Shown here: positions 53,834 through 61,639 of the stretch, in pieces
Layout of the letters: the number at the start of each line of letters is the position of its first letter
Position numbering within the stretch: the first letter of the stretch is position 1
DNA from: an uncultured delta proteobacterium
GTDB lineage: Bacteria; Myxococcota_A; UBA9160; JAFDET01
Assembly (NCBI GenBank): GCA_947259215.1
Contig: CAMYLJ010000017.1
Location: 149,198-213,197 of the forward strand
Length of the DNA stretch: 64,000 bases
Reading direction: 5' to 3'
Program-made: the position numbers and the translations under genes
Notes under the pieces: model-generated
Told to the model about the DNA's origin: nothing
The model's database searches: none
The model's input: the letters and a program-made list of their open reading frames with translations, nothing else

Positions 53834-53930
53834 TAAGTCTCCGGATTCGCTGAGCAGTTCGCCTTCTGGCGGGGCTTGGTTCCGCGGTTTGGTTGCGGCT
53901 GGTTCTGGCGCCGACTGGCCCGTTTCACCC
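53834..53930 (+). repeat. Conserved spacer after B-type copy 4
   Basis: GCTGAGCAGTTCGCCTTCTG and GGTTCCGCGGTTTGGTTGCG repeat the spacer that follows the cores at 11529, 16493 and 49679. No Arg fragment follows here; the nitrile hydratase genes do. Confidence 0.65.
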
Positions 53931-53998
53931 GCCACGACCGGACCAGGCAGCGGTCTTCGGGGGCCGAGCGAAGATCGAGAGTTCCATTCCTTGGAAAC

Positions 53999-54586
53999 TC
54001 ATGTGGGCGACGGCACGCGTGCAACGCCGATCATCGCTTCGCGCATCACGAGGGCGGCGAGTTGGTCTTCGGTGAAACCGTCTGTTCCTTCCGGCCGGAG
54101 CGGAAGGACGAGATACCTCGTCTCCGCGGTGGTGTCCCAGACGCGGACTTCGATTTCGGGTTCGAGCTCCAGTCCCATTTCCCGCAACACGCGCCGCGGT
54201 TCGCGAACCACCCGCGCGCGATACTCGGGGCTCTTGTACCAGTCCGGGGGCAGGCCGAGGACCGGCCACGCGGTGCACGAGCACTGGGTGCAGACGATCA
54301 GGTTCTTGCGCTCGGGGGTGTCTTCGAGGACGACGATGTACTCGCCCTGTGGTCCCTCGAAGCCGAGCTCCGCGCAGGCCGCCGTGCCGTCGGCGAGGAG
54401 GCGCGCCCTGTACGCGGGGTCCGTCCACGCCCTGGCGACCACCCGGGCGCCGTTGTGCCAGTCGAGTCCTTCTTCGATCCGCTCGACGGCGTCGAGCGCG
54501 CCTTCCGGGAGGTGTCCCTTCTCGACGAGCGCTTCGGCCACGGCGTCTGCGCGCGCTTCGGGGCTCGCGATCTCGTCTCCGCCCAT
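53999..54586 (-). CDS. Nitrile hydratase alpha subunit
   Basis: 195 residues from the ATG at 54584-54586. The metal site is CTQCSC (Cys99, Cys102, Cys104) in IVCTQCSCTAWPVLGLPPDW. The Thr after the first Cys is typical of cobalt enzymes. ARVVAREPRRVLREMGLELE-like and VWDTTAETRYLVLPLRP complete the family pattern. Hydrates nitriles to amides with the beta subunit encoded just upstream. Length normal. No activator (P14K) or amidase gene is in the module, which is unusual. Confidence 0.93.
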   Translation of the reverse strand: MGGDEIASPEARADAVAEALVEKGHLPEGALDAVERIEEGLDWHNGARVVARAWTDPAYRARLLADGTAACAELGFEGPQGEYIVVLEDTPERKNLIVCTQCSCTAWPVLGLPPDWYKSPEYRARVVREPRRVLREMGLELEPEIEVRVWDTTAETRYLVLPLRPEGTDGFTEDQLAALVMREAMIGVARVPSPT

Positions 54587-55215
54587 CAGGCTTCCTCCAG
54601 GTAGCTCTCCCACAGGTCCACCACGACGGGCGCGTTCGTTTCGGCGTCGTCTCCCCACAGCTCCGACGCCTCGAACTCGACGTGATAGGTGGCCTCGCAT
54701 CGCTTCGGCAGACCGTGAGAGCTCGCATCGGGGTACGAGAACGGCGGCGCGACGTGGACCACGGTACCGGTGCGTCCGCGAACGTAGCGGGGCACGCGCG
54801 TGTGGCCGGGCTTGTGATCGTCACGCACGCGCACCCTCGCACCGCAGCGGAATCGCGGCTCGCGGGGTTCTGAGCGGCCGTCGCCCGGGTTCGGCCGCAC
54901 CGGGAGCGCCAGGGGAATGCGACCTCCGGCGCGACGCTCGAGGTCGGCGAGATCGAGGACGCCCTTCTCGACGAGCAGGGTCGTCGCGCCCGTCAGCACC
55001 CGCTCGTAGTAGCGCGCCTGCAGATAGTGGACGGGCTGCATGCGCTCGATGGCATGGCGATACTCGTCGGCGTTGTAGGCGCGCAGAAACCCGATCGAGG
55101 CGAGATTGATTCGAAAGGCCGTGGCCTCCCAGGGTTCGTGGAAGGTCGGCTCGTCTGCCTCGACCTCGACGGCGCCGAACCCCGCGACACCGCCCAGATC
55201 GTAGATCCCGTCCAT
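54586..55215 (-). CDS. Nitrile hydratase beta subunit
   Basis: 209 residues. MDGIYDLGGVAGFGAV is the classical NHase beta start; EPWEATAFRINLASIGFLRA and FRCGARVRVRDDHKPGHTRV, then PRYVRGRTGTV, follow. It comes before the alpha gene and shares one base with it (TGATG), as in cobalt-type operons. Short central region compared with 230-residue relatives. Confidence 0.92.
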   Translation of the reverse strand: MDGIYDLGGVAGFGAVEVEADEPTFHEPWEATAFRINLASIGFLRAYNADEYRHAIERMQPVHYLQARYYERVLTGATTLLVEKGVLDLADLERRAGGRIPLALPVRPNPGDGRSEPREPRFRCGARVRVRDDHKPGHTRVPRYVRGRTGTVVHVAPPFSYPDASSHGLPKRCEATYHVEFEASELWGDDAETNAPVVVDLWESYLEEA

Positions 55216-55323
55216 TCGCGAAGGATAGGTCAGCGCGGGCTGGGCCGTGGGGGCGTGCTAGGTGCCGAGCGGTGGCGGCCCACGACGCGGGATCGCCATC
55301 CAGCCGAGGGCCCTCCCACCGGC

Positions 55324-55425
55324 GGGATACAACGGGATACAAGATTCACTGCTCCGGACCCTTGCGTTTCCGAGGACTTACAGCCGGAGGTTGTAGGTTC
55401 GATTCCCGCGTCTGCTCTCCGCAGG
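55324..55425 (+). repeat. B-type module end, copy 5, with altered tRNA part
   Basis: Doublet GGGATACAAC-GGGATACAAG (55324-55343), CTTGCGTTTCCGAGGACTTA, then GCCGGAGGTTGTAGGTTCGA. After this the sequence leaves the Asp pattern (TTCCCGCGTCTGCTCTCCGC), so the last 15 bases of the core are replaced. It ends the nitrile hydratase module. Confidence 0.6.
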
Positions 55426-55511
55426 ATTACTGCGCAATGAAGGCCTCTAGTTGTAGGCGAGACGCCCCCGCGCGGGATTTGCTGGCGAGGGCCGGATCGG
55501 CGCGCCGATAG

Positions 55512-56747
55512 CTAGGCGTCGCGCCGCTGAGCCCGCCTTCGCCTCCAGGCCGCCATCTCGAGCATCACGTTCTTGGCCACGAACCGCAGGAAGCCCGCCG
55601 GGCTGCGCCGGAGCGAACGCAGGATCATGCGCCGCATGTGGGGCATTGCGTCGTAGCTCCCCTCGCGCTGGCCGTGCCCCACGTGCAGGGCCAGGTTGGG
55701 CACGTCGACCACCTCCAGGGACGCCGTGAGCCGCAGCTTCTCCGTCTTCGGGAGGAGACAGGCCTCGTCGTCGCAGGCCTGATAGCGGACCTCGACTTCC
55801 AGCTCGAGGGAGTCCCGGTCCAGGGGACGCGTCTCACTGGCGACCCGCGCGTCCGGGTAGAACGGGATCACCACGTCGAAGCTCTCGCTCCAGACCGGAA
55901 GCTCGACCTCGAGCCCCGGCAGCCGGAGGGGCTCGGTCGCGGGGTACTGCGCCTCGCCGAAGACCAGGCCCTCGGGGCCGCGGACCGAGACCGTCGTCGG
56001 AATCATGCCCTCCGGCACAGGCCGTCCATAGAGATGAAGCCCCGGGGCGAGCTCGAAGCGGACCACGAGCCGGCGGATGATGCCCTGGCGGATCGTCCCC
56101 TGGCCGCCGTGTACCGCGGCGGTGATGTGTACCTCCGGGTCCTCGCAGACCGCCCGCGGCGCGTCCTCCGCGAGCTCGATGCGGCCGAGGGCGGCATCGA
56201 TCAGGGTCTCCGGACTGTCGCGCTTCTTGTAGGTGTCGTGGAAGAACTTCGCGACCACCACGCCGTCCTCGTCGCAGACGAAGACGCCGGGGTAGGGGAG
56301 ACCGTAGAGGAAGGCGTCGTCCGGCTCGAGCTGGTCGTTCAGGATGCCGTAGTCCCGGATCACCCGGCTTCCCAGGTCCGAGAGCAGCGGATAGGGGATC
56401 GACTGCTTCTCCGCGAACGCGCGGAGCGCCTCCTGGTCGTCGTAGGAGACGGCGTAGAGCTTGATCCCCTCCGTCTCGAAGCGGGGGTGGGCGTCGCGCA
56501 GCTCGCCGAGCTGCGTCCAGCAGGGGGGTCACCAGACCGCGGATCGGTAGAAGACCACAACGGCCTTGGACGCGCCCCGATCGGCGTGGAAGTCGATCTC
56601 GCGCCCGCGGGCGTCGGGCAGTCGGAAGTCCGGGAGCCGCTCGCCGACCGCGGGCCCGATGGAGCGGCCCGGATCGAGTCCGAGGCGGCCCGGGTGGCCG
56701 AGGGGGGCGGGGGCGTCGAAGCCGTGCTGGTCGCGTTCGATGGTCAT
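55512..56747 (-). CDS. Selenocysteine-containing redoxin fused to a DsbD-like domain (UPPC active site)
   Basis: 411 residues with Sec73, from the ATG at 56745-56747. Reading: KAVVVFYRSAVW-U-PPCWTQLGELRDAHPRF around the UGA at 56531-56529. The AhpC/TSA redoxin continues (GIKLYAVSYDDQEALRAFAE; IPYPLLSDLGSRVIRDYGIL; YPGVFVCDEDGVVVAKFFHD). From residue 200 comes a DsbD alpha-like beta domain with YQACDDEACLLPKTEKL, a likely disulfide partner. The frame is open to the TGA at 55512 over all 338 codons after the Sec. An 8-bp perfect hairpin follows the UGA. A fused redoxin and disulfide-exchange partner is plausible. Confidence 0.88.
56497..56531 (-). promoter_or_regulatory. Candidate bacterial SECIS hairpin of the second redoxin
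   Basis: 13 nt after the UGA, CGCAGCTC-GGC-GAGCTGCG forms a perfect 8-bp stem with a 3-nt loop starting with G. The UGA-to-loop distance is 21 nt. It is the strongest of the three hairpins. Confidence 0.7.
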
Positions 56748-56935
56748 GCGGGGCTGCTCCCGGGACGCGCGCCCAGCATGCGCGGTTCGGGGCTTTCGAT
56801 CAACCCAGGCCCGTGGCACTCGCCAGGCCGGCACTACGGCGGTTGGACCGCTTGCCTCGATGGATCGGTGTAAATTCTCTCCTCGGCGGCTGAGTCGTCT
56901 TCAGCCTGGTGCAGGAGATAGAGGAGGCAAAGACC

Positions 56936-58003
56936 TTGAAGACCGGAATCCTGATCTCGTTGGCGATCATCGCCGTCTGTTGCATCGCCTTCGCGGGCAT
57001 CATCACTCGTGACGGAGAAGCGATCGTTCCGGAGGGAGAAGGAACCATTCGCTTGGATGCTGGCAGTTTCGAAGCATTTCCTCTGCCGGACTACGCAGCG
57101 AAATACGTCACGGACGAGTACAAGAGCTATCTCGTCGAGGTCGAGCCGGGGATCAAAGTTCACGTGCTGGAAGTGGGGGCCGGATTCCCTGTGTTTCTCC
57201 AGCACGGCAATCCGACCTCTGGATTCCTCTATCGGAAGGTGGCCGAAGAGCTGCCGACCCACCGAGTTCGGGTGATCATGCCGACCTTGGTGGGCCTGGG
57301 GTTCTCGGGCAAGATTCCAGCGAGGGAGCACACGCTGGACAATCACATCCGCTGGATCCATGGCGTCCTCGAGCAACTGAAGCTGACCGAACTGGTCTAT
57401 GCGGGCCAGGACTGGGGTGGGCCGATTGGCATGGGGGCGCTCGCGCGTTCACCCGACCTGCTGAAGGGCGCTGTGTTGCTGAACACCGGATTCAACGCCC
57501 CGAAAGAGGAGATGGAACTTTCCCGCGCCCATGCCATCGTCAAGACGCCGGTGGTCGGCGAACTCCTCTTGGAGGTCTTTCTCTCGATCTTCGAGCGGCT
57601 GCCTCGGATGCAGGGCGACCCCGCTTCTCTTCCGGCCGAGCTGGTGGAGCTGTACGGCAGGCCCGTGGAGGAAAGCGGCAATGACAAAGCCCCGCTTGCG
57701 ATGATGCGCATGGTGACCGACGGCCCGGATCATCCCAGTACGCCGGCGATGCGGGTGATCGAAGAGTATGTGCAGGGTCTGGATATTCCTGCTGAAATCG
57801 TCTGGGGAATGAATGACCCGATCCTGGCCAAAGGGCTCCCGTTCATGAAGCAGAACTTCCCCGACGCGCCCGTCACAGAGACGGAAGGCGGGCATTTCCT
57901 ACAGGAGGAGGTGCCCGTTGAAATCGCCGCGGCCCTGTTGCGGGTCATGGATCAGATTCAAAGGTCAGAAAACGGGGACACGAGCGGAGCCGGTGCCACG
58001 TAG
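56936..58003 (+). CDS. Membrane-anchored haloalkane dehalogenase-like hydrolase
   Basis: 355 residues from a TTG at 56936 preceded by GAGGAGG at 8 bp; a GTG at 56909 is less well placed. N-terminal anchor ILISLAIIAVCCIAFAGII. Motifs: FLQHGNPTSGFLYRKVAEEL, YAGQDWGGPIGMGALA (Asp nucleophile, Trp), and ETEGGHFLQEEVPVEIAAAL (His). Related to but clearly different from the protein at 21746. Lower GC than the neighbours. Divergent from the selenoprotein; 188 bp between. Confidence 0.83.
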   Translation: MKTGILISLAIIAVCCIAFAGIITRDGEAIVPEGEGTIRLDAGSFEAFPLPDYAAKYVTDEYKSYLVEVEPGIKVHVLEVGAGFPVFLQHGNPTSGFLYRKVAEELPTHRVRVIMPTLVGLGFSGKIPAREHTLDNHIRWIHGVLEQLKLTELVYAGQDWGGPIGMGALARSPDLLKGAVLLNTGFNAPKEEMELSRAHAIVKTPVVGELLLEVFLSIFERLPRMQGDPASLPAELVELYGRPVEESGNDKAPLAMMRMVTDGPDHPSTPAMRVIEEYVQGLDIPAEIVWGMNDPILAKGLPFMKQNFPDAPVTETEGGHFLQEEVPVEIAAALLRVMDQIQRSENGDTSGAGAT

Positions 58004-58034
58004 GTCCGGCGGGGCCTGCTGGTCAACGCACGAG

Positions 58035-58272
58035 CTACTCGTTGTACTCGAGGACCTGGTCGAGGTGGATGGAGCCCTCGGCGCCCGATTCCAGCACGTA
58101 GCTGAACGCCTCGTTCGCGAGCTCGCGGTCGACGTAGGCGTCCGCCACCTTGTCGGCCGAAGTCCGGCTGGGGCTCGGCCTTGACGTAGGGGTAGGCGTA
58201 GGCCACGCCGGAGTAGGTGACGACGCGGAACTCGCCCTTGCGGTTGTTCGGCTCGACCTTTCGGATCTTCAT
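58035..58272 (-). pseudogene. DUF2442-like antitoxin, frameshifted
   Basis: MKIRKVEPNNRKGEFRVVTY starts the known partner protein. After KAEPQP a 1-nt shift near 58160 moves the reading to ADKVADAYVDRELANEAFSY, then VLESGAEGSIHLDQVLEYNE and a stop at 58035-58037. Length 238 is not a multiple of three. The start overlaps the stop of the DUF4160-like gene (ATGA). Confidence 0.65.
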
Positions 58273-58456
58273 AGAGTGACCTCGTCCTCCAGCTCGCGGA
58301 TCAGGCGCAGCACCCGTGCCGAGGCCCGACCCTTCATGGGCTGCCAGCTCTCCACTTCACCACGAGCTTGCCGTCCTTGTAGACGTGTACGTGGCGAGGG
58401 GCGTGGTCCCCGGTCCAGGTGAGGAAGACGTAGTTTCCTCGCCGGACCTTGCCCAT
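58269..58456 (-). pseudogene. DUF4160-like toxin, frameshifted
   Basis: MGKVRRGNYVFLTWTGDHAP, then RHVHVYKDGKLVVKW, is the DUF4160 beta start. A 1-nt shift near 58340 leads to ESWQPMKGRASARVLRLIRE then LEDEVTL and the overlapping TGA/ATG at 58272-58269. Length 188, not a multiple of three. With the next gene it is a known type of toxin-antitoxin pair. Both members broken. Confidence 0.65.
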
Positions 58457-58793
58457 GGCCAATGGTGCGGCGGGTGTAGCGGGCGTGCGAGAATCCTCAA
58501 GTGCTTCGGCTGGATTGGGTTCTCGGGAGGCACAGGGTCCAGGCCCAACCTGCTGCTCTCGAGCACCTTCGGTCTGCGTCTCTGGCCGGTGGGCCGGCCG
58601 TTGCTCGCCCAGGCCGCGCTCGCGCTCGTGATCAGCGAGCTCCCGGGTCTAATGGGTGCCACGCAGCAAGCTCGCGTCACTCGTCGGGCGGTAGGCCGTC
58701 CCAGTCCGCGCTGAGCTCGATCCCGAACAGCCCCAGCAGTACCATCCGACCGCTCCGCAGCATGCAGGGCTGTGCCTAGTAGGGGGGTGCTCG
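58457..58793. other. Intergenic stretch, no gene seen
   Basis: Open frames on both strands, none with a motif or ribosome site. A short hydrophobic reading (LLAQAALALVISELPGLMG) on the plus strand may be a membrane-protein remnant. Confidence 0.35.
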
Positions 58794-59603
58794 ATGGAAG
58801 TCCTGATTGCGTTCCTGATGGCGACGGTGGCCAACACCATCCTCGGCGTCGACGGCGGCGTGCTGGCCGACGTCCAGATCGGCAAGCTCGGGCTCACGGA
58901 GCGTTCGCACCTCTGGGCGCGATCTCTCACGCTGTTCGCGGCAGCCTGCGTCCGGGTCGCAATGATCTTTGCGGTCTCCTCGCTCGCCTTCCTGCTCGAG
59001 CCGCAGAGCGACTGGTGGTGGTTGCCGAACCGCTGGTTCAGCGAACACCCCGAAGAGCTCGTATGGCGGAACCTGCTGCTGTTCCTCGGCGCCGGCGTCG
59101 TCATGGCGATCGTGATCTACGAGTACTGGCACGGCTTTCAGGAGGCGGCGCTTGGCCCGCACGAGCACCATGCCGAGCAGACGACGGAGACGAAGAGCGG
59201 CTTCGCGCGTGGCCTTCGCATCGCGCTCGCCCTGCTCGGCGTGCAGCTGCTGCTCGGCATCTTCGGCGTCGACCAGGTATTCCTGATGATGTCGCTGATG
59301 GACATCGACACCCAGTTCGGCTGGATGGTAGTCAGCATCCTGATCGCCAATCTCATCATGATCGTAGGCATGGTCCCGATCTCGCGGATCATCCGGCGCT
59401 CGCCGCACACCAAGTTCCTGACGCTCAGCATGCTCATCGTGATCGCAGTGAAGCTCGCGATCGACGGCTCGGGCGGCCACTTCTCTGATGGACTGATGAT
59501 GTTCATCCTCTTCATGTTGCTGATGAACGACGGGGCACAGGCCTTCCGTGACCGGCTCGTCAGCCAACGGCTCGCGCGGAAGCAGGCGAGCGCGACCGCC
59601 TAG
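58794..59603 (+). CDS. TerC/DUF475-like integral membrane protein
   Basis: 269 residues with seven or more hydrophobic helices. LMATVANTILGVDGGVLADV and LLGIFGVDQVFLMMSLMDID show the N-x-GxD and GVDQV repeats of the TerC fold; MIVGMVPISRIIRRSP and LIVIAVKLAIDGSGGHFSDG complete it. An acidic Asp in two helices suggests metal-ion export, as in TerC/Alx. ATG at 58794 after GGGGGTG. Ends 7 bp before a truncated membrane gene on the other strand. Confidence 0.75.
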   Translation: MEVLIAFLMATVANTILGVDGGVLADVQIGKLGLTERSHLWARSLTLFAAACVRVAMIFAVSSLAFLLEPQSDWWWLPNRWFSEHPEELVWRNLLLFLGAGVVMAIVIYEYWHGFQEAALGPHEHHAEQTTETKSGFARGLRIALALLGVQLLLGIFGVDQVFLMMSLMDIDTQFGWMVVSILIANLIMIVGMVPISRIIRRSPHTKFLTLSMLIVIAVKLAIDGSGGHFSDGLMMFILFMLLMNDGAQAFRDRLVSQRLARKQASATA

Positions 59604-59609
59604 CGTGGA

Positions 59610-59721
59610 GCCCGCGGGCGACGTCGTAGCTCCCGTGCACGTAGAGCAGCGGACACAGCACGCTCTCCCAACCGAAGTGCAGGACGAAGGCCACCAGGCT
59701 CAGGGCGATCGCATGTCGCAC
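59610..59721 (-). pseudogene. N-terminal fragment of a small membrane protein
   Basis: From a GTG at 59719-59721 behind AGGGTGG: HAIALSLVAFVLHFGWESVL, then CPLLYVHGSYDV. This is the first helix and HFGWE / VHGSYD loop of a family of about 150-residue membrane proteins. After 37 codons the reading enters the end of the TerC gene and is lost. Confidence 0.5.
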
Positions 59722-59750
59722 GTCGTCCACCCTACACCAGCTGCGATACG

Positions 59751-60338
59751 ATGGACGGGATGCAGGGGAGAGTCGGATGTCGGGCGGCGCCTTTCGAACT
59801 GCGGGACACGCGTGGGACGGTTCACCGGCTCGAACAATGCGCGGGCGCCTGGCTGCTGCTGGTCTTCCATCGCCACCTCCATTGACTGCCGTGCCGGGAG
59901 CACGTCTCGCAGTTGCGGAGACACGGGGAAGAGATCGAGGCGCTCGGCCTGCGCGTGCTCGTCGTGACTTTCGAGGCCCCGGAGGTGGCGGAGGAGTATG
60001 TGGGCGAGACGAAACTTCCCTGGCCGCTGCTGATCGACTCATCCCGCCGGCTCTATGCTGCCTACGGCATGGGTCGCGGCGGGGGCTGGGCGATCTGGGG
60101 TCCGGCCACATGGTGGGCCTATGCCAAACTGTTGGCGCGAGGGCGTCGCCCCCGGCCTGCGTCGGGGGACGTCCATCAGCTCGGGGGGGACGTCCTGATC
60201 GATCCGGGCGGGACCGTGGCCCTCCACCACGTCGGCGAGGGCCCGGCCGATCGCCCTGGGATCTCGTGGCTCCTCGACCCGGTCCGGCGGGCAGCGGAGC
60301 GCTCGGGCGCCCGGGGAGCAGACCGTCCCACGCTGTGA
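59751..60338 (+). CDS. Selenocysteine-containing thioredoxin-fold redoxin (ULPC active site)
   Basis: 195 residues with Sec45. Start at ATG 59751, or 59760. Around the UGA at 59883-59885: AWLLLVFHRHLH-U-LPCREHVSQLRRHG, then EIEALGLRVLVVTFEAPEVA, VGETKLPWPLLIDSSRRLYA and GDVLIDPGGTVALHH. The UxPC replaces the CxxC of AhpC/TSA-like redoxins. 151 codons stay open after the UGA. A 5-bp hairpin follows it. Weak ribosome site; 30 bp from the divergent fragment. Confidence 0.85.
59883..59922 (+). promoter_or_regulatory. Candidate bacterial SECIS hairpin of the third redoxin
   Basis: 18 nt after the UGA, GTCTC-GCAGTTGCG-GAGAC pairs at 59904-59922; the loop can close further by GCA/TGC. Loop starts with G. 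UGA-to-loop distance is 23 nt. Confidence 0.6.
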
Positions 60339-60423
60339 CCGCACGCCCGCGCGCCCCCGGCCCTCTGTGCCCCCAAGGCCAGCGCCCGTTCTCAATCAGC
60401 CTGTTCACCGTCGGTCCCGACGG

Positions 60424-60990
60424 CTAATCGCCCGAGCGATTCTCCTTCACGGTGGCGAGGCCCTTCGCGTGCAGGCGAAGCGCGAGATCGGGGCCCGACT
60501 CGACCCTGGGGTCGCTGAGCGCGGCGCGGATCTCGCCAGCGAGGCGCCCCGCGTCGAGCAGGCGGGTGGGGTCGGCCCCGACCTGCTCCGGAAGCTGGAG
60601 CATCCAGGATGTCGGAGGCGCTGGCGTGTCCCCCCAACGGACACCCGGTCGGTAGACCAGGTACACGTCCCATGCCGGGCACCTCAGATCCAGCACGCCT
60701 GCGAACGCATTCGCGAGGGCTCGCTCGGCGTCCCAGAAGTGCTCGATACGCGGGTCGGAGAATGCAGCCGCCTCCGCCTCGGCTTTCTCGGCCGTATCCG
60801 CGGGCAGCATGGGCACCCAGATCACGAGCCCGTGAAGCGGGAGATCCTCCCACTCCTCGAAAATGCCTCGCACCACTCCCTGGCCGTACTGACAGACCGT
60901 GCACGTCGGAGAGAGGAGGGTGACCAGGCGGGTGTGCTCGTGATGCTGGTCGTAGGCGGCTCGGATCCGGGCGACGTCGGCGATCTCCAT
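60424..60990 (-). CDS. Thioredoxin-fold protein with TCTVC motif
   Basis: 188 residues from the ATG at 60988-60990 behind GAGGAGGTC. VTLLSPTCTVCQYGQGVVRG gives a CxxC at residues 27-30; LHGLVIWVPMLPADTAEKAE, RIEHFWDAERALANAF and WDVYLVYRPGVRWGD follow. The family is seen beside redox and metal-resistance genes. Exact substrate unknown. 10 bp behind a truncated partner gene. Confidence 0.7.
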   Translation of the reverse strand: MEIADVARIRAAYDQHHEHTRLVTLLSPTCTVCQYGQGVVRGIFEEWEDLPLHGLVIWVPMLPADTAEKAEAEAAAFSDPRIEHFWDAERALANAFAGVLDLRCPAWDVYLVYRPGVRWGDTPAPPTSWMLQLPEQVGADPTRLLDAGRLAGEIRAALSDPRVESGPDLALRLHAKGLATVKENRSGD

Positions 60991-61000
60991 GCGGACCTCC

Positions 61001-61275
61001 TCAGCGCTGCCCGCGGAGCGCCGCCTCGACAAGGGCCCGAGGGGGGACGCCCGACGCCCCGTACATGCGACAGCTCAGCGAGAAGGTCGCCCGCTGCGCG
61101 GCGGACGGTTCGATGTCCACGCCTTCGATCCGAACGGACGGCGAGCCCAGGAAGCGAAGGGCCTCGGCCTCCTCTGGGTCGTGGACCTCGATCTCCTCGA
61201 TCTCAGCCGTGATTCCTTCATCCCGGAGGACCTGGCGAACCAAGGCGACCGGTCGCGATCGTGTGGCGGGTCGAG
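61001..61275 (-). pseudogene. Truncated thioredoxin-like / mercury-type protein
   Basis: LVRQVLRDEGITAEIEEIEV, RFLGSPSVRIEGVDIEPSAA and FSLSCRMYGASGVPPRALVE are the middle and end of a common 85-95-residue protein. The N-terminal strand with the GCP (or Sec) motif is missing. Upstream, the DNA changes to the doublet at 61297 and the Asp core, so the module boundary cut the gene. Confidence 0.6.
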
Positions 61276-61296
61276 CCAACCAGCCCATTTGGGGCC

Positions 61297-61456
61297 TTGA
61301 GCACACCTTGAGCACGGGTTCCGCGGAACAAACCCTCACGATTCCGAGGGCTTATCGCCGGGGTCGCCGGGTTCGAGTCCCGTCCGCCCCGCCAAAGTGC
61401 TCGATTCTGCTTGGGTTTTCGTGTGGCATTTTGTGCCTTGAGCACAGCTTGAGCAC
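61297..61456 (+). repeat. Asp core flanked by doublets on both sides
   Basis: TTGAGCACACC-TTGAGCAC (61297-61315), Asp core 61357-61394 (GCCGGGGTCGCCGGGTTCGA, GTCCCGTCCGCCCCGCCA), then TTGAGCACAGC-TTGAGCAC (61438-61456). The left doublet is at the place seen at 11432, the right at the place seen at 4198. It thus looks like the joint of a left element end and a right one. Confidence 0.72.
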
Positions 61457-61577
61457 GCGGCCGCCCTCGAAAGTCTCGTCGGCGCGCGTGGTGGGCCCCG
61501 AATGCTTCCACCAGCGCCGGGTCCGCGAGCTTCGCGTACCGCTCCGTCTCCCGTAGCATGACATGAGGAAGGGTCGA
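61457..61577 (-). pseudogene. Integrase C-terminal remnant
   Basis: LPHVMLRETERYAKLADPAL then VEAFGAHHARRRDFRG repeats the catalytic-Tyr segment of the integrase at 4059-5465. The Tyr is present. All other parts of the integrase are absent. The frame then enters the doublet and Asp core, exactly as at 4.2 kb. Confidence 0.75.
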
Positions 61578-61639
61578 ACAGATCCGCCCGCCCTCGTCCG
61601 GCGCTCTCTACCGAGGCGAAAGCAGCCGAAGGCTTGAAC

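Noticed and set aside
60988..61032. Longer start for the thioredoxin-like gene at 61032
   Set aside because: The ATG at 60988-60990 has a strong GAGGAGG site; the extension overlaps the end of the preceding fragment and adds nothing conserved.
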